Of a stretch of 64,000 nt of DNA, positions 1 to 11,542 are shown piece by piece. The notes beneath the pieces were generated by a model. It was given only the letters and a program-made list of their open reading frames with translations. It had not been told where the DNA came from and made no database searches. The position numbers were made by a program, and so were the translations under genes. The DNA is from Anomaloglossus baeobatrachus. Its lineage: Eukaryota; Chordata; Amphibia; Anura; Aromobatidae. The stretch is taken from NCBI RefSeq assembly GCF_048569485.1, contig NC_134353.1, positions 532,672,008-532,736,007 of the forward strand. Reading direction: 5' to 3'. Position 1 is the first letter of the stretch, and each line of letters begins with the position of its first letter.

Positions 1-529
1 GTGACGGAGCTCAGGTTCGGAGGCCGAGATGTCGTCAGGCAGAGTCCGGAACCAATGGAGCGAGAAGACGGGTCACCACAGGGATCGGAGATGGCAGGAG
101 CTGACGGGATGGCAGGCCGTCACCGTTCGGGGTTCGGGTATCGTCAGGACCGGTTGGCGAGGCAGGATCGGCTCTACGAGAGAGATAGATGAGTATATCA
201 CAGACACAAGGAGACCTGACTCCTAGCTTAGAAAACACGAAGAACAGGCCCCTCCCACTTCGAAAGGATCCCCCTATATACCCAGTACCTGATCCTTCAA
301 TATCCTGTTGGAGGACACTGGCCCTTTAAGAAAGGGTCAATGACCGCGCGCGCGCCCTAATGCGCATGCACGAGGCCTGGGTGCCAGAAGCCAGGGCAGG
401 GAGCGGTGAACAGGAGGCAAAGGAGCCGGCCTGGAGCAGAGCTGCCGACGGGCGCCGGGAGCGGGGACCGAGCCACCTGGGGAGCGCAGGTGATAGGGGC
501 TGGAGGCTGTGGAGCGGGGGACGCCTGAT

Positions 530-606
530 AGAGGAGCCGGGGAGCGAGGCAGGGGAGCCGGGAAGCAAGGCAGGGGAGCCAGGAAGCAAGGCAGGGGACC
601 CGGGGA
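530..606. repeat. 21-bp minisatellite
   Basis: About three and a half copies of a 21-bp G-rich unit (core GCAAGGCAGGGGAGCC) start at about 544, 565 and 586. Copies differ by one or two bases. It lies in the LTR-element leader. Confidence 0.7.
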
Positions 607-803
607 GCGTGACAGCATAGCGGGCTTAGCTTCGCGCTCTTCTGCAAGACCAAGGGGGCAGGGCCTATTTTTACGCTCTTTCTTCAGGCACGCCCCGCTT
701 CTTCCCGCGCTCAGAAGTCTCAATGGCAACGGTTTTCACACAATAAACGGTCTTTAAGCACAGTTCTTCAAGGCGCACAGTACCCGGTAGAACCGGGCAC
801 GAT

Positions 804-821
804 ATCCTGTTCATGACGCCA
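804..821 (-). other. Primer-binding-site-like sequence
   Basis: On the minus strand this reads TGGCGTCATGAACAGGAT, the form expected of a site complementary to a tRNA 3' end finishing in CCA. It lies four bases inside the LTR edge at 826. The tRNA species was not identified. Confidence 0.5.
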
Positions 822-825
822 AGGT

Positions 826-2063
826 TGACTCGCCCACCCCAGGGCCTTGGGACACCCGGTGCCGGGCCAGACTAGTCCCGGGGTAGTCAGTGGTGGCGGG
901 GCCCAGCTCTGTGATCCTGGCGGGGTCAACTAATATGGCAGTGGTGGGGGATGGTAATCAATAATAGAGTTTGTAGGTTATTCGTGACACCACCTGTGGA
1001 TTGCGGCTATGGAGCCGCCGCTGCTGGATGGGACCTCCGGGGCTGATGGATTAGCAGCTGGGATGGTTCTTCTCCCAACAGGTGGAGTGGTACCCTGGGG
1101 CAACCATTGGTGCTTATTAAAGTCTATGGTGGTGTTGTAAATGGTGCAGTGCAGGCAAAATAATCGAGGCAACACCAGGGGGTGCAGTTTCAAGGTTTTA
1201 CTCACTGGTTCATGGCTGTCGCGACCTGGTCGCCCACTGGTGTGCTGGAATCCCCTGTCAGGGACCTCCGCCGATCGGGGAGTAAATGCCGGTGCACCCT
1301 TCTGTTGTGTCTCTTCCCTCGGCTGTCTTCAAAGCCTTGACTTTTCTGGATAAACCTGTCTTGGCCTCCACTATAGGTTCTGGACAAGAAGGCTTGCCTG
1401 GATGGTACTTTGCCCTCTTCCCAGGAGTTCTACAGTGGGATGTGGCCCTGGGCGCTTGCAACCACCCTGGGCCTCGGTGTTCACTTTTGGAAAATGACTT
1501 CTCTTCCTCTAGTTTCTAGGGACCGTCCCCTGTATGCAGCCTGATCCCTCCACCCGATGACTTAGTGGAACAGGCCACAAGCTTGAAAGCCCTTCAGTGG
1601 CCCTGGAATCCTTTCTGTAGTTCACTGCTGTGGTGTCACCTGGGCCTAGCTGGGCCCCAGGGTCTCCACCAGGAAGCTTCACTTTCTGTTGCTGTTCTGA
1701 GGTATCAACCTCTCTCTCTCCTTCCAACTTCAACTCTCAACTCCTCTGCCTTCACACTGCTGATTCCCACTAACAATTGAACTAGAACCTCCTGTGTCTG
1801 CTCTTTCTTGCTGTTGGCTCCTCCTACTTTCCCAGTTGCTAGGCCCCACCCTATGGGAGAATGGGTGGGTATTACGGCTCCCCAGTCTGCAGCATGGGGG
1901 GGTAGCTGCCACTATCCCTGGTCCCAAAATATGCCTAACAATGGGTGTAGTGTGAATTTGCCTGTGAACCGGCGTTTACTCCTTTCCTTACCCAGGATGG
2001 GACATCACACCTCTGGCTGAGGTGCAATGTCTCTTTGGCGACGGAAGCCTCAGGGGCGCCACA
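826..2063 (-). mobile_element. LTR of a retroelement, minus orientation
   Basis: The block runs TG...CA on the plus strand, and on the minus strand it begins TGTGGCGCCCCTGAGG. It shares its layout with the LTRs at 6692, 8968, 30560 and 33792: a G-rich start with ACCCGGTGCCGGGC, then a GTGACACCACC segment followed by a CTATGGAGCCGCCG block, then a CT-rich second half. About 1.24 kb long. A PBS-like sequence and leader adjoin it, so it is the 5' LTR of an element that continues off the left edge. It is closest to the copy at 6692. Family: Ty3-like or another LTR retrotransposon; I cannot decide without pol. Fossil. Confidence 0.65.
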
Positions 2064-2690
2064 AAAGCATTTCCAAAAAATCTGAAAAATACTTATGAAT
2101 GCAATGAATTTATGACAATTTTTTAGCTTTAAAAAAAAAACCATAAAAAACCCCTGAGTTTCCAAAATCTTGCACGACTGTAATAATAAACTATTATATA
2201 GAAATGTATATTTTATTCTTTTAATTAAATCTTTTTTCTTATAAAGATGTTGAACTTTCCAAGATTATACAGTTTTGATTGTAACGTCTACTGATACCTA
2301 TAATTTGTATTCATAATCAGTTTATTGAGGAATTAATCAAGTTACTACAGACAGAAAAGCAGTTGCATTATTTTGCACCCCTATTGAGCCTGTCATGTCG
2401 TAAATGCTATTAACCTGCAGATATGGGGTTAATTTGCAGATTCAATAACAGCCATTAAACCAAAACATATAGTGCCCATAGGCATATAAATACATTATTG
2501 TTGATGGTATCCCCAAAAAAGACTAGTAAAATACATTTGATAAACCAGACATTAATAACTTAGTCCATAATCAAAGACCATACAAATCATTTTATTTATC
2601 AAAATTGTCTACAAAAAATCCCCACACAGATACTGGTTGAGATACATTTAAATAACAGCAATTGGTTACTGGAAGGAAATGAGGTTTATT
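2064..2690. other. AT-rich DNA, no feature recognised
   Basis: Low-GC sequence with short A and T runs. No open frame, domain or terminal repeat stands out. Confidence 0.5.
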
Positions 2691-3027
2691 CCTCCTGATG
2701 ATCTCTGGCTTTCAGTCATAGAGGCGCAGCCAGAGCAAGTACAGTCACCGCTCATAGCACTGCGAGTGGCGGCTATAAGCATGCCCTGGCACCGACTGAC
2801 AGCCTGCTTACAGCTGCAATTCACATTTACACTGAGTGGTGATTGAAGCCGCTCCTCTGTAACTGAAAGCCTGAGACTGCCATGAGGAATATAGTTCATT
2901 TCTTCCCAGTAGCCGGGCTTTCAGTGCAGCGGCTGGGCTGGACATCTTTACAACGCTAATAACCAGTAGATTAACTACCCTTATTTGAAGGTTAACAGCA
3001 TTTAAGGACATGACAGATTCCCTTTAA
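2691..3027. mobile_element. Partial TTAA-type MITE
   Basis: The right end reads TGACAGATTCCCTTTAA, one base off the terminus of the hairpin MITEs at 3781, 5474 and 31996, and ends in the TTAA typical of that group. No matching left end was found, so the left limit is approximate and the copy is truncated or very diverged. Confidence 0.45.
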
Positions 3028-3780
3028 AAATTTAGTATAACAGAATAATGACATAATCTGGAAACAAAGTAAGAGCAAACAACAACATTTATTTCACATT
3101 CATGGAGAAGTTGAGAAATGGGTAATGGGGTAATAATTTGCCTATCCATTAAAAATGATCTATTCATTTGATCAAATCGGAAAAACCCATTACTAAAATA
3201 AAGGAGGGAGGGAGAAAAAATTCATAGCTCCCAACCGTCCCAGATTCAGCAGGACTGTCAGGATTTGAAGGCTGAGAACCTGCTAGTCAGGGCTTTTGTC
3301 CTGACTTCCTCTCACCTCTCCTTGATAGCTCTATAGTTTCTCCTGGGGGCCAGGGCGGGCCTCTATCTGCACATAACTTAAATAATCATTTCTCTTCTCC
3401 GGTCTCCCTGAGACTCAGTCATGACTTCCTTTTCTACTGATGAGCCACCAATCAGACAGAGAGACAAAAAAAAGGATTTTGCATACTTGACCTGTAGGGC
3501 AAGCAAAGATCACAAAAAGAAGATAATAAAGATTCATAGAGATACATTTGTACATAGGAGTGTATCCCTATGTCAATGTATTCCAGAGCTGAAGAAATAA
3601 TCAGATTGCTTTGTTACTATAAAATTGAAAAAAATAAAGATAAACATTTTTCAAAAATGGCATATTCTCTTCTTTTGTGAGTGTTCCTAAGATTTGAACT
3701 GGCAACCTCTAAATTTGCAGGCAGCAGGTAGAGCTTTGAGCCACAAACTCTAGTGATGTTGCAAGAAAAATTTTGCTTAC
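3028..3780. other. AT-rich DNA with unclassified dispersed repeat
   Basis: No gene seen. Around 3222-3300 is a segment (CTCCCAACCGTCCCAGATTC and what follows) that resembles a dispersed frog repeat, but I cannot set its ends. Confidence 0.35.
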
Positions 3781-4206
3781 TTAAAGGGAACCTGTCAGGA
3801 GCAATATGCACTCAGAACCACAAGCAGTTTCTAAAGATCCCATATGATATGCTAATGAGGCCAGGTACTAGTTGCAAGGGCGTTAGTTCGCTTGTCTAGT
3901 CGGCCCCCTTAGCATATGTCGGCCCCCTTAGCATATACGCATGCCGCTGTGGGCATGCTAACATACTAATGAATGCACAGCGTCAAAGTATGATCGCTCT
4001 CACCTATCTGCTGCTATTGCATCTGACTCCTTAATTTACTCTCAGTGTGCATGATCTCGGACTTTCGGTCATGCGCACGAAGCCAGGTGTACACGTCCTG
4101 GCTTCAAACTTGTGTCGTGCATATGACCGAAAGTCCGGGATCATGTGCACTGAGCGTAAATCCAGGAGCTGAATGCGATGGCAGCAGAGAGGTGAGAGCG
4201 ACCATC
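3781..4206. mobile_element. Hairpin MITE family A, right end lost
   Basis: Starts TTAAAGGGAACCTGTCAGG. Inside, the segment around 4010-4075 is repeated inverted at about 4115-4200, including CGGACTTTCGGTCATG against its complement, so the element is a long foldback. The outer right arm is missing: the sequence changes to another repeat near 4206. TTAA targets and AGG-starting ends are characteristic of T2/Kolobok MITEs in Xenopus; assignment here is by that resemblance. Confidence 0.7.
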
Positions 4207-5473
4207 CTCTGACCTCAACTGAATCTAATGTGCCACTTCTGCAGTGGCTATGGGCTGCTATTTTTAGTCTTGGAAGGGCCAAATAACCATGGGCCTTCTC
4301 AACCTGATAATGCCAGCCCTCAGCTGTCTCAATTACCTGGTTATCAAAAATAGGGAGGACCCTCCCTACATTATTATTTGTTTTTATTTATTGATTTTGT
4401 TCTCAGCAGTATACAGGCAACTTTCGCATGCAATAAAACTAAGCTGCAGCTGTTCAACAAACATTATTAGCATACGAACAGCACACGAACTCTGACCTCA
4501 GACACAGACTTTCTTTAAAAGTTCATATTCAAGTTCAAGCCCTGGACATCGGATGTCCTGTTCCAACCCCCGAACTTTACCATTAGGGTTCGCTCATCCC
4601 TATTGTTAAATCTTAGGCAAAAAACTTTATGCATTTGTGTAAATATGTAATACATGCTTCAACATTCAAGTGTTTCACTGTAATGACATCATAAGGAAAA
4701 ATATTTCATCTGCACACAGAACAATTTCTAAGTATCCTTAGTTAATCTTTAGCCTAAAACACAATATCTGAATAGTTTTGATATTGATCTTGTATATAAA
4801 TTTCAGAATATAATTGACAAAATGAATTAGGTCACGGCAATCATTTTCACATTTGCCTTCTAAGAAGTTCTTTTTAATGAGAATATTCTGGGAACACACA
4901 CATTGATGGCAATTATGCATAGTTCTGCAGCTAGAAGATTTATGTGTTCCAAAGAAGAGCTCGTCATTACACATTGCTATAAACCTAGATTTCCAAAAAT
5001 TACTCACACAGAAAAGTTTAATTAACTGTAGTAGTAGTAAAACCAAGATTTAGTAGTCATTTCAGCTCACCAGGCTCTTCATGCCCCAGTACAAGATCCT
5101 GTAGTTCAGAATCATTGTTAGGAAACATTAGTGACTACGGAGTCTAGTTACTAGCTCAGCCAAGCTATAATTTGGCTATAAACTAGTATGCAAGAGAATC
5201 TGAAGACATACAAAAGATGTTTGGACAAGTAATGTACATGCTTCATTATTTATTTTTAAGTAAAGAAAGGAAAACAAAGTAAAAGCATAAATGTCATCTA
5301 AACATTTTTTGACATTTCATAAAAAAATACCAAAAGATCTTGAGGATATCTCTACCATTCTATAAAATTAAAGTTGAGGTGCAGAAAACCTAAAATATAC
5401 TTTTCTCTGACATTGAAAAAATGAGCTTTTCTTCTTTATTGTTGGTAGAGAGCACCATATATCCTCCCCACTT
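4207..5473. other. Non-genic DNA with old repeat fragments
   Basis: From 4207 to about 4340 lies a fragment of a dispersed repeat also glimpsed, inverted, near 32690-32760 (shared TGGGCTGC/GGGCC... and AACCATGGGCC motifs). At 4580-4602 the text GTTCGCTCATCCCTA matches, in reverse complement, a hAT right end (TAGGGATGAGCGAAC), so an old hAT-like element ends here. The rest is AT-rich without recognisable content; the 102-residue frame at 4738-5046 shows no domain. Confidence 0.4.
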
Positions 5474-6057
5474 TTAAAAGGAACCTGTCAGGTGCAATAT
5501 GCTCCCAGAAGCATGGGCAGTTCTGTGTGCATATTGCTAACCCCTGCCTAACTGTCCCTGTATACACTAGCATAGATAAAGAGATCTTTAGAAAAAGTAT
5601 TTCTAAAGATCCTTTATGATATGCTAATGAGCGCAGGGACTAGTCCCAAGGGCGTTAGTTCCTGCGCTCATTCCACCCTCTTAGCATGTTAGTATGCCCA
5701 CAGGTGCGTGCTAACTTGCTATTCAATGCCCACTGTAGCATTGCTACAGACTCACACGCTGGGCAGTGTGCATGATCAAAAGTCCCCGGCACTTACGGTC
5801 ATGTGCACTAGACAGGGATGTGTACACCTGGCTTCATAGTGTGCATGACCTGAAATGTGGTGACCTGATCATGCGTAGTGCCTGGCAGTGGGCATTGAAT
5901 AGTATGTTAGCACCCTGTGGGCATACTAACATGCCAAGAGGGTGGAATAAGCGCAGGAACTATCATCCTTTGCGACTAGTCCCTGTGCTCATCAGCATAT
6001 CATATACGAACATTATGTGGTTCTGGGTACATATTGGACCTGACAGGTTCCCTTTAG
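5474..6057. mobile_element. Hairpin MITE family A, nearly complete
   Basis: Left end TTAAAAGGAACCTGTCAGG and right end CCTGACAGGTTCCCTTTAG form the terminal inverted repeat, inside a TTAA target in which one copy has changed by a base. The arms pair over most of the 584 bp: the TGCTAATGAGCGCAGG segment near 5617 is matched by an inverted copy near 5990, and GCCCACTG near 5730 by CAGTGGGC near 5887. No coding capacity. Same family as 3781 and 31996. Confidence 0.8.
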
Positions 6058-6360
6058 CAGTGAAGGTGTTAACATGCAGACAGAAATGTTTTATGCATGT
6101 CCCTAGTGTGGCAAAAGGTTTTTTTTTTAAATTCTTATCACACTAGTAATAATCACCTAATTAGCAGTGTTAGGTGCAGCAATAAAAAGGGGGTCTCAAT
6201 AACATTATAACCATAGGAAATTAGTTCTAACACTTGAAAACCTAAACTTAATGGGTGTTTTCAGCATTTTAAGAAAATTAGTAAAGATGAAGAAATGCCA
6301 TAAAAAAAGACATAACCTCCAATGCATTGCTAGTCCTCCCTTTTGGCAATGGTGTTGCAG
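6058..6360. other. No feature recognised
   Basis: AT-rich spacer between a MITE and a degenerate minisatellite. Confidence 0.5.
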
Positions 6361-6379
6361 TGGCATCATACTATGTATG

Positions 6380-6690
6380 TAGCCTGTAGGAGCATTCCAC
6401 TGTGTGGGAGAAACTGTGGGAGCATTACACTGTGTGTGTGTGTGTGTGTGTGTGTGGGGGGGTCTGTGGGGGAATTTTAGTATGTGTGGAAGGGATTGTG
6501 GAGTCATTATAATATGTGTGTGGGGACCGATTGTCATCATTGTCATCATACTGTTTGTGTGGTCTTCGTGGGCATCATATTGTGTGTGGGGGACTGTGAG
6601 GGCATTATACTGTGTGACAGGCTGTGGGGTCATCATACTGTGTGTGGGAGTGTGTGGACCATCACACTGTGTGGGTTGACTTTGGTGTTA
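6380..6690. repeat. Degenerate TG-rich minisatellite with (GT)n run
   Basis: Repeated phrases of the type GGGCATCATACTGTGTGTGG recur every 30-40 bases with many changes, and a pure GT run lies at about 6431-6456. The open frames on both strands are by-products of the repeat. A similar but unrelated TAT-rich array lies at 16380. Confidence 0.6.
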
Positions 6691-6691
6691 A

Positions 6692-7769
6692 TGTGTCGCC
6701 CAGGGTTATGGGGTACCCGGTCCCGGGCGATGTATAACTGGGGAATGTCACTTTGGTGGCCGTTGCCCAGTCCCGTGCCATGGGTGCTTTTTAAAAAGGG
6801 GAATATTTACAGGGGATTTTTGAATAAAGTTCATACGTGACGTCACTTTCGGGCTGCGGCTATGTGGATGGAGCCGCCGATGCAAAGTTTTCACTACTAG
6901 GGCTGGTGTTAATGGCAGCCTGAATGTTAGACCCTCCGCAAGCAGGGCCAGGCCCCAGAGGATAGGTGATGTAGATGGGTGTTGAAAGAAGGCAGGCCAC
7001 ACGAGGGTTTGCAGTGTAACTGGTTCGTTTATTCACAGTAAGCTGGAAACTGGTCACCCGAGGCCAGCTGGTCTCAACCGCAGGTCCCCTTAGTCCCAGT
7101 GCCAGTTTAGTGACCTGATGGCTTCTTTCCTCTGCACCTGTCTTTGGTTGGTGGGTCCCCGTGGCTTGGAGCGGCTGGGGGTCCCCTCCCGGTTGTCTTT
7201 TACATCAGTCTGTATGACGATAGCGTGAACCCTGTGGGGTTGGAGTCTCTGGTCCTGTCCCCTGTTCTCCCATTGCTACTGTGTTACAAAATTCAAGGTC
7301 AGTGAGGTCCTTGATGGTCCCCTCACCGTGCAGATTTTATCAGGTCTGCCTGGAGCGTTTGCCTGACCTAGGATTCTGTACCCCGTTGGTGCGTAGTTCC
7401 GGGAGTACTCCACCATACCCCACCGGCAACCAACCGCCTGGGCCCTCAGGTCACTGTTCACACTTCTGTCAGTGTGTCTGCTCTTTCACACTCTGTTACC
7501 GACACTTGTAGACTCTCTGTCTGACGGTCCACTGTCTGCCCCTCCCACCTGGTCATCTAGTGGACTGGATTGACTCCACCTCTATGCAGCCATCCATTGG
7601 TCCAAACCTAGCCTGGTACCAGGCTATGGGGGAATTTGGGGAAAAACAGGGTATAACTGGAGTGTTTGTTTTTTACCGGCACTGTCTTCTGGGTGCCTAG
7701 GGGGTAGGCCCTGCATCCTGGTAGGGATGCAGTACCTTGTAGCTCCCTGATGGCTTCAGAGGTGCTACA
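6692..7769 (-). mobile_element. Solo LTR with TTAA target duplication
   Basis: TGTGTCGCCCAGGG at the left and GAGGTGCTACA at the right are flanked by TTAA at 6688-6691 and 7770-7773, an exact 4-bp duplication. On the minus strand it starts TGTAGCACCTCTGAAG, as does the 826-2063 LTR in slightly different form. A minus-strand AATAAA lies near 7030, a position suited to the polyadenylation signal of an LTR. No internal region remains, as expected after recombination between two LTRs. Fossil, 1,078 bp. Confidence 0.75.
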
Positions 7770-7773
7770 TTAA

Positions 7774-8967
7774 TATACTGTATTTAGCTGTACTGTAACC
7801 CTTATATTGTTATCAGAACTGGTATCTACCACTATATGGTCCCAAAGTTTGTGTAACATCAGTCTTTCTATTTCATAAGAGTTTAGTAATGCAATTCAGT
7901 CATTATGTATTGGCAGGTGTATGTTGATATTATTGGTAATATTGGTCTTTGCACAGTGTATTGTTCTGTTAAGGTATGTTAATATTATTTATTCACTATG
8001 TAGTGGTAATGGTAGTGGTCATCATTTAGCGGTAATATCTGGGCCTTTATATGGTATGTAGGTAATATTTAGTCCCGGTAGAGCAGCAACAGTGTATTAT
8101 AAGTATAGTATATAATTATATATGTATAGATTTTTTGTGGCTTGGTAGGTCATATAGGGAGACATGTACTTTGGGGCTTGGGCCACTGACCTTTTAAATC
8201 TTTAACAATGCTCCTGGTTGTTGATCTCTGCTTACTTCCTGTAGCAGTGATGTGCCATCCATACACAGGTGACCGCTGTTGCCTATCAGTGGCCTCAGTA
8301 GTCGTGTGTCATATATACCGCTGAGGCAACTGATAGAGCAAGAGTATTGGAGCTGTTTGGGGATAAGACGAGTGTGAGTAAAGTATACATCTTTAGTTTA
8401 TCCATTACTTCCTCACCATGGATAATTTGCTGGAAAAACTGGTTAAAAAGTCACACAATGAATATAGGTTTACTAGTGTCATGCCTCATTTTCAGGACTC
8501 GATCCATTGACCTCTTGCTGCGTGATCATTTCCCTGTTGAGCCAGAGAAGGGTCAGTCTCTGTCCAGCTACTGATGGTTCCCTTATCTCTGATTTTCTTC
8601 TCTTGCTTTGCTGTTATTCAGATGTTTCTCACCTTCCTCTTTGTCTCTGCTATCACGGCTTGAGTGGGGGCTACTTATACTCACCTTGCACCAGTCTTCT
8701 TTGCTGGCTACATTTCTAGATGGATTTAAGCTAAGGAGTTCCAGCCCTACAACTAAGGGATTTTGCTTGCTAAGCAGAGACAAGTTGTGTTACTGCTCTT
8801 TGTTTGCTCATTTACCTTTGCAACACCTTTCCTCGGTCTTCAGTTAGGTTGGTGGGAGGTTTCGATTATTATTCTACTCAAGTTTCCTCACCTTGGGATC
8901 ACATCTACCTCTGCACACTTTCACTTGTTTAGTTCTGCCTAGTGGGTTCCCCTGTAGTTAGGAAAAT
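7774..8967. other. Non-genic DNA; CT-rich LTR-like block at the right
   Basis: 7774-8440 is AT-rich with no recognisable feature. About 8470-8967 is CT-rich, resembles the texture of the LTR-like blocks at 15632 and 18200, and may be part of another old LTR retroelement. I could not find its ends. Confidence 0.3.
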
Positions 8968-10120
8968 TGTGCCGCCCCCACATCATCAGCCGGGCTGCTC
9001 GGATCCGGATCTGCAGTGGCTCAAGGGATCTCTGGACCCGGGCGTCGTGCGGACACTCAAATAAAAAGGGATGTAATATTTACAGGGGATTGTTGTAGAT
9101 ACTTCGTGACGCCACCCACGGTGTGTGGTAAGGTGGAGTACCACTGCTGCTGTTGGGGAGAACCCGGGGTCGATGGAGCAGCAGCTAGGTGTTTGACCCC
9201 TCCGTGGGTAGGGGTGGATGCCCCGGGGCTCAGTGTCCAGAACATGGGAGGTGATGGCTGCCGGTGGTGGTGCGTCGGGCCGGACCGGAGGGTGTTGGTG
9301 TACGATTAAATGATTGCACACAAGTCCGCTGGTAAACCAAGGTGTCAGTGGCCACCTGCCGCTTCCGGGTGTATAAGGTTACCACACCCGGCTGATGTAC
9401 CAATATCCCTTCCTCCGGCACTATGTACTTTTCTCCTCTTTTGGACAACCTCGTGTGGAACAGGGAAGTCCTCTCCCGGTTCTGTTTTTGTTGGGAGATG
9501 TACCCGTGAAAACTGACCCTTGGGATCTCAGTGGGTTGTTGCGGATACCCTATCCCCCGTTGTGGGCTGCCGTTTCGCTCTATCTGAGCTAACACACTGG
9601 AACAACATCTGGAACCTTGTCCCCGGACTGGTTAATTAGAGAAGAGGCTTGCAACCATCTTCTAACTAGGGTCCAGGTACCCCGCCTGTGCACGGTTTCT
9701 GGACCGGTTTCTGGACCTGATCTCCGCTGTTGGTAACGGCTGGCTCCAACCCTACCCCGATCCACTTTGGATTTCCCATGACCGGAGTCCAGTCGCCTTT
9801 GGACATGGTCCACCGCTTGCCACCTAGCCAGTAGACCAGGGCCACTGCCCTGGCTACCCTTCACTAGGCTCAGACTTGACTCCACTCGAACTTGCACTTC
9901 CACTTCACTTGAACTCTAACTTCCTATGACTGGTTCCCTCCCCCGGATGCTCAAGACCCATAGGTGGGCGCTCCCATCCACCTGGTCCCACCCACTAGTG
10001 TGTCCTTCCTACCCTGAGGCGGGTGGCTAGGGTTTTGTGGCAGATGGTACCTTATGTGGGATGGTGTTGTGTGGGGTGTACTGTTTTTCTGTGACCACTT
10101 GGCGGTGCAAGGGCGTCACA
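8968..10120 (-). repeat. 3' LTR of the deleted retroelement
   Basis: Plus-strand ends TGTGCCGCCCCCA and CAAGGGCGTCACA. It carries the CGTGACGCCACCCACGG block shared with the LTRs at 30560 and 33792. A purine-rich tract (minus strand CCAAGGGGGAA) abuts its right edge, where a 3' LTR should have its polypurine tract. Confidence 0.75.
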
Positions 10121-10132
10121 TTCCCCCTTGGT
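10121..10132 (-). other. Polypurine tract
   Basis: Minus strand reads ACCAAGGGGGAA directly before the LTR start TGTGACGCCC. This fixes the minus orientation of the element. Confidence 0.6.
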
Positions 10133-10971
10133 TTAATACAGCCCGTCCGCGGGCTGTCCAACCATTGACCTTTTATTTTTCTGAAATAAACGGGAAAAAG
10201 GTAAAAAACATTTTAAGAACAGTTTTTCCCTTATGGGAGGCCCATCACTTTAACGTTTCAAACATGGTAACATTACTTTCCCCTCCTTCACCCACCACCC
10301 AAACAACTTGGTTCCTTGGTGCCACCTCTAATTATGGTGGACACCCCTTTTCCCAAGTCCTCAGGAGTTCCGGGCGACGACTGCATGGTCCGGGTAAAAA
10401 GTTCCTTACCCGGCAGTCCATCTCAAGGACCCATAGTCCGGGGACCCTTGGCCTGGCGTTTACCCACCGGTTTTATTAGTGGCTGGGCCTCAGCTTACTC
10501 CACCGCAGGCCCTTCCTCCAATCGACCTCTCCAGAGGCTGTGCAGTGGTGAGGAGTAACAAGAAAGTGAAACAAACCGGTCTAATACCGCTGTCGGGGCA
10601 GCCTCCTACGGTTACTTTTTCCCACAAGACCCACCGCCACACAACACGGATCCCCAGTGCCACCTTGACTCACGGTGATGCACTGCCCGGGGACTCAGTC
10701 TTCCTGCTGTTTGCGGTGCGGGTAAAGCTGCTTCTTTGGGTCCAGCCCCATCCTCCACCAAGGGCTCCGACCCCTCATGGCCTCTTCACCTTCAGAAGGT
10801 AGGGGTGAAGACGTTCAACAAGGGTGGGGCTCACAACTGGTTAGCTTTGTAACTGTCCTGCCACCCTTCACCTGGGGATCCAGATGGCCTCCTCACAGAA
10901 CTTGAGGACGTTCAACAAGGGTGCAGTCTTTAACTTGAAACGTTTAACTTGTTTTGTGGGTTCCGGTCTCT

Positions 10972-11343
10972 TTAAGGTCGGCCGCCTCCTGGGCACACTC
11001 TGGCAAAGTGCTCGGGCAGACCACAGCGCCGGCAGAATGGCACCACTACACACTCAGCGGCAGACGAGGGCTCATCCTCAGAGGTGGACTCTGCTTCCAC
11101 CTCATACATCTCCAACATATGGAGCGCCCGGGACGACAGAGACATCTGACATCCGTTCTCGCCGAATCGAGGAACCCACGCAGCCTCCGTGGTGCTGGGA
11201 CCGGAGTCACTCTCTTCCTGCTCCGTTGACTCTGAGTTCTCACCAGCCAGTTCATCTTCATCAGTGACTGTAGGCTCTATCTCCGGGACCGTGGGCAGTG
11301 CCTCAGCGGCGTCATCTGCTACGAACCGGGGAGGTGGCATCAC
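10972..11343 (-). pseudogene. gag-like fragment with a CCHC zinc knuckle
   Basis: A minus-strand open segment of about 123 residues, acidic in the first two thirds, with a single CX2CX4HX4C knuckle near its end (CRRCGLPEHFARVC). That motif marks retroelement nucleocapsid regions, and the position between LTR stub and LTR fits a gag remnant. No capsid or pol domain is recognisable around it. Fossil; a cellular zinc-knuckle gene is unlikely given the flanking LTR pieces. Confidence 0.55.
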
Positions 11344-11353
11344 CGGAGTCTTT

Positions 11354-11477
11354 GGTGTGTCCTTCCTACCCTGAGGGAGGTGGCTAGGGTTTTGTGGCAG
11401 ATGGTACCTGATGTGGGATGGTGTTGTGTGGGGTGTACTGTTTCTCTGTGACCAACTGGCAGCGCCAGGGCGTCACA
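11354..11477 (-). repeat. 5' LTR stub of the deleted retroelement
   Basis: 124 bp that align with 9997-10120, ending CAGGGCGTCACA. The rest of this LTR is missing. Confidence 0.7.
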
Positions 11478-11482
11478 GAATC

Positions 11483-11542
11483 ACTAAAAACCACAACTTG
11501 GACCTGGCTTGAGGGAGTCAGGTCTGAGTTGTGGTTTTTAGT
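11483..11542. repeat. Short hairpin
   Basis: ACTAAAAACCACAACT at 11483-11498 is exactly complementary to 11527-11542, around a 28-base loop that is itself partly symmetrical (CCTG/CAGG). It begins five bases from the LTR edge. Confidence 0.7.

Larger units (their letters stand above)
1..825 (-). mobile_element. Internal leader of an LTR retroelement, cut by the window edge
   Basis: Read on the minus strand, this GC-rich stretch follows the LTR at 826-2063 and a primer-binding-site-like sequence at 804-821, so it sits where the 5' leader of an LTR retroelement belongs. It contains a CG-alternating patch near 340-355, a 21-bp minisatellite and no convincing protein domain. The short open frames here are proline- and arginine-rich products of base composition. 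The part from about 1 to 330 may belong to a second element, because its composition changes, but I cannot place that boundary. It is a fossil fragment; its far end lies outside the window. Confidence 0.45.
8968..11477 (-). mobile_element. Deleted LTR retroelement (fossil)
   Basis: Parts in minus-strand order: LTR stub 11477-11354, gag-like segment 11343-10972, unassigned internal DNA, polypurine tract at about 10132-10121, complete 3' LTR 10120-8968. Flanks are AAAT on the left and GAAT on the right, a 3-of-4 match to a 4-bp target duplication. The LTR stub and the matching part of the full LTR differ at about 9 of 124 positions, roughly 7 percent, so this is an old copy. Most of the internal region, including pol, is absent. 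The element is broken. Confidence 0.7.

Noticed and set aside
4738-5046. 102-residue minus-strand frame
   Set aside because: AT-rich, no recognisable domain, no neighbouring gene signals.
5766-6146. 126-residue frame on the plus strand
   Set aside because: It lies in one arm of a hairpin MITE and its spacer; no domain.
6205-6840. Frames of 91-143 residues on both strands
   Set aside because: They follow the GT run and the TG-rich minisatellite.
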